Origin: Pirellulales bacterium
GTDB taxonomy: Bacteria; Planctomycetota; Planctomycetia; Pirellulales; S012-138
DNA length: 64,000 bases
Assembly (NCBI GenBank): GCA_028066245.1
Contig: JALCBR010000009.1
Span: forward strand, 1-64,000
Reading direction: 5' to 3'
The translations under genes were made by a program, and so were the position numbers. Under the pieces are notes generated by a model. The model searched no databases. It was not told the origin of the DNA and saw only the letters and a program-made list of their open reading frames with translations. Shown here piece by piece: positions 62,220 through 64,000 of the stretch (positions within the stretch are counted from its first letter, which is position 1; each line of letters opens with the position of its first letter).

Positions 62220-62990
62220 GTGTCAGCCCCCGTTCTCGTTAAGGATCTTGTCGAGGCCGGCGTCCACTACGGGCACCGTGCCAGCCGCTGGAACCCGAAG
62301 ATGCGGCCATATATTTATGGCAAGCGCAACCTGATTCATATCATTGATGTTCGGGAAACGGTTCGCGGCTTGTTGCGAGCTCGCCGTTATCTTAGCCAAG
62401 TGGCTGCCGGTGGCGGATTGATCCTGTTTGTCGGCACCAAGCGCCAGGCGTCAGATGCGATTTCCAAAGAAGCGGAGCGCTGCGGTATGCCGTATGTTAG
62501 CGACCGCTGGTTGGGCGGCACGCTCACCAATTTCCGCACTATTCGCAGTCGACTGGCCCGGCTTGAAGAATTGGAACGCCTGCGCGAAACTGATGAGATC
62601 AGTCAGTATTCCAAGAAGGCTCAGTCTGCGTTGACGCGCGAGTATCGCAAGATGTATCGCAACCTCAACGGGATTCGCTCGATGGACCGAATTCCTGAGT
62701 GCATTGTGATGGTTGATCCGCGCAAAGAGCACAATGCCGTTCGTGAGGCTCACAAATTGGGCATTGTCACGGTCGCCTTGATTGATACTGATGGCGATCC
62801 AGACGATGTCGATCTGCCAATTCCCGGCAATGATGACAGTATCCGGTCCATTGAACTGATTTTCTCACGGTTGGCTGACTCCGTGGCCGAAGGCAAAAGC
62901 TTGGCATCGATTGGACAGCCAGAGGAAACCGCCAGCAAACCCGCGCCAGCTCCGCGGCCTTCTGGGGTCATTCCGCGAACGCCCGCTTAG
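62220..62990 (+). CDS. rpsB: 30S ribosomal protein S2
   Basis: Small-subunit ribosomal protein, 256 residues. Characteristic S2 segments: [48 protein letters not shown] and [14 protein letters not shown]. The start is a GTG at 62220 with AAGGAG (62207-62212) at 7 nt. The C-terminal ~30 residues are a Pro/Ala-rich tail. tsf follows, the usual rpsB-tsf order. Confidence 0.97.
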   Translation: MSAPVLVKDLVEAGVHYGHRASRWNPKMRPYIYGKRNLIHIIDVRETVRGLLRARRYLSQVAAGGGLILFVGTKRQASDAISKEAERCGMPYVSDRWLGGTLTNFRTIRSRLARLEELERLRETDEISQYSKKAQSALTREYRKMYRNLNGIRSMDRIPECIVMVDPRKEHNAVREAHKLGIVTVALIDTDGDPDDVDLPIPGNDDSIRSIELIFSRLADSVAEGKSLASIGQPEETASKPAPAPRPSGVIPRTPA

Positions 62991-63204
62991 GTACTGGCAA
63001 GCGAAAACGAGCGTTCCTTCAGGCAGTCGTTTCGGCGCGAGAATGTCGAGCGAGTTGGCCGTCGCCGAGATTCCAGGAAACTCGTTCTCGCCGTGAGTGT
63101 CATTGTCATCCAGCATGCCGACTGAAAACCAGCTGGCACCCGCACGTCACACGAAATTTCCAGCAATCGCCCCGATGGCGAGTGAACCGACAGGAGTTGA
63201 CGAA

Positions 63205-64000
63205 ATGGCCGAGATAACCGCCGCTGCGGTCAAGGCGCTGCGAGATCGAACCCAATTGCCGATGATGAAGTGCAAGAAAGCACTGCAAGAAGCCAACGGC
63301 GATCAAGACGCCGCCGTCGAGGCCTTGCGAAAAGAAGGCGAGAAATTCAATGAATCTCGTGGCGATCGGGAAACGTCGGCCGGCCGTGTGGAGATCTTTG
63401 CGGACATGTCCGCCAGTGCAGGCGCGATCATCGAACTGCAATGCGAGTCCGATCCGGTTGCCAAGAACGATGAAGTCCGACAACTCTGCCGTGACTTGGC
63501 GACGCAATTGGCGACTGGTCCCGGTGCCGCATCTGCGCAAGAACTGCTCGCTCAGAACAACCCCAGTAAGTCTGGCGAAACGCTCCAAGACACGCTGAAT
63601 GACATCACCAATCGCATCCGCGAGGTTTTTCGTCTTTCCCGCATTCAGCGATTGGAAGGTTCATGCGGCGGGTACGCTCACCACACCGGTTCGACTGGTG
63701 TTCTCGTTCAGGTTGAAGGTGGCAATGCCGAGGCTGGTAAAGATGTGGCAATGCACATCGCCGCGATGAAGCCGCAGGTTGTTAGTAAAGAAGACCTGCC
63801 GGCAGATGAAGTTGCCCGTGAGCGTGAAATCCTGCTCGAGGCTGCCCGCAAAGAAGGAAAGCCGGAAAACATCTTGGAGAAGATGGTCGAGGGACGTCTG
63901 CGAACGTTCTACGAGCAGCGCGTGCTCAACGAGCAGAAGTTCGTCAAAGATGAAACGCTGACGGTCACTAAGTTTCTTGGCAACAACGGCATGAAGGTCA
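63205..64000 (+). CDS. tsf: Elongation factor Ts (3' end outside window)
   Basis: Exchanges GDP for GTP on EF-Tu. Starts at ATG 63205 with AGGAG (63192-63196) at 8 nt. The N-terminus has the EF-Ts UBA signature KALRDRTQLPMMKCKKALQE and ANGDQDAAVEALRKEG; the core continues through LVQVEGGNAEAG and EKMVEGRLRTFYEQR. 265 residues are visible and the frame is open at the window end. It follows rpsB by about 215 nt. Confidence 0.95.
   Translation, partial: MAEITAAAVKALRDRTQLPMMKCKKALQEANGDQDAAVEALRKEGEKFNESRGDRETSAGRVEIFADMSASAGAIIELQCESDPVAKNDEVRQLCRDLATQLATGPGAASAQELLAQNNPSKSGETLQDTLNDITNRIREVFRLSRIQRLEGSCGGYAHHTGSTGVLVQVEGGNAEAGKDVAMHIAAMKPQVVSKEDLPADEVAREREILLEAARKEGKPENILEKMVEGRLRTFYEQRVLNEQKFVKDETLTVTKFLGNNGMKV

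Noticed and set aside
1-64000. tRNA, rRNA, CRISPR, prophage or complete insertion-sequence features
   Set aside because: I looked for tRNA T-loop patterns, rRNA-like sequence, regularly spaced repeats and transposase or integrase motifs in the intergenic regions and saw none; tRNAscan-SE and a repeat finder would settle this.

Overview
The window looks like a chromosomal segment of a planctomycete, probably a member of the Pirellulales. The indicators are a DUF1549/DUF1553 (PSCyt2/PSD1-type) protein with a CxxCH motif, formylmethanofuran dehydrogenase subunit A outside any methanogenesis context, a VIT-VWA protein paired with an ECF sigma factor, several ECF-type or sigma-like genes, a lysine-rich histone H1-like protein, a fused PurS-PurL and a glycine-rich secretin. 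KdsB (CMP-Kdo synthesis), a secretin and a complete MlaE/F/D-type cassette imply a Gram-negative envelope with an outer membrane. I found no rRNA, tRNA, CRISPR array or intact insertion sequence.

Layout. (1) 1-9181: a type II secretion / type IV pilus-like locus on the + strand: gspE, gspF, a small Ser/Thr kinase-like gene, a pseudopilin with its own sigma70-like promoter, a secretin with a long Gly-rich insert, and a TPR lipoprotein. (2) 9182-11755: a small secreted protein, a short possible leader ORF and a Gfo/Idh/MocA oxidoreductase. (3) 11798-16375 on the - strand: an ECF sigma factor followed by a 1286-residue membrane-anchored VIT/VWA/TPR/DUF2135 protein with an anti-sigma-like head. 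(4) 16692-20047: an ExeA-like ATPase with a very long acidic tail and a CpsD/Wzc-like protein without a Walker A motif. An unusual inverted-repeat segment follows. (5) 20488-29263: acyltransferase, second Gfo/Idh/MocA protein, SLC11-like transporter, small membrane protein, fhcA, SDR, SRPBCC protein and kdsB. (6) 29591-33291: a translationally coupled ECF sigma / DUF1549-DUF1553 pair converging on another ECF sigma gene, then 1.1 kb without a convincing gene.

(7) 34434-39570: Nif3-family protein, GT2 glycosyltransferase, a gene interrupted by one in-frame TAA, and a GNAT protein. (8) 39622-48490: small membrane protein, rsgA overlapping a TPR/EF-hand-like gene, M28 peptidase, small basic protein, pseudo-receiver protein, MazG-like pyrophosphohydrolase, tpx, DinB and the histone-like protein. 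(9) 49215-52274: mlaE-mlaF-mlaD lipid-transport operon. (10) 52459-57216: tyrA-purL-purQ, overlapping or nearly so. (11) 57267-60020: an accessory-looking island of two sigma-like proteins, a small unknown protein and a helix-turn-helix / zinc-ribbon / RpoA-CTD-like protein. (12) 60141-61709: a REC-GGEEF-CBS diguanylate cyclase. (13) 62220-64000: rpsB and the 5' part of tsf.

The strongest candidate for something undescribed is region 11, where RNA-polymerase-subunit-like parts (sigma-like and alpha-CTD-like) sit next to each other in small proteins. Also worth following are the two separate ECF pairs whose likely anti-sigma partner is fused to a large sensory or exported domain (regions 3 and 6), and the gene with a single internal UAA in region 7. 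All functional calls rest on reading motifs by eye; no database search was run.
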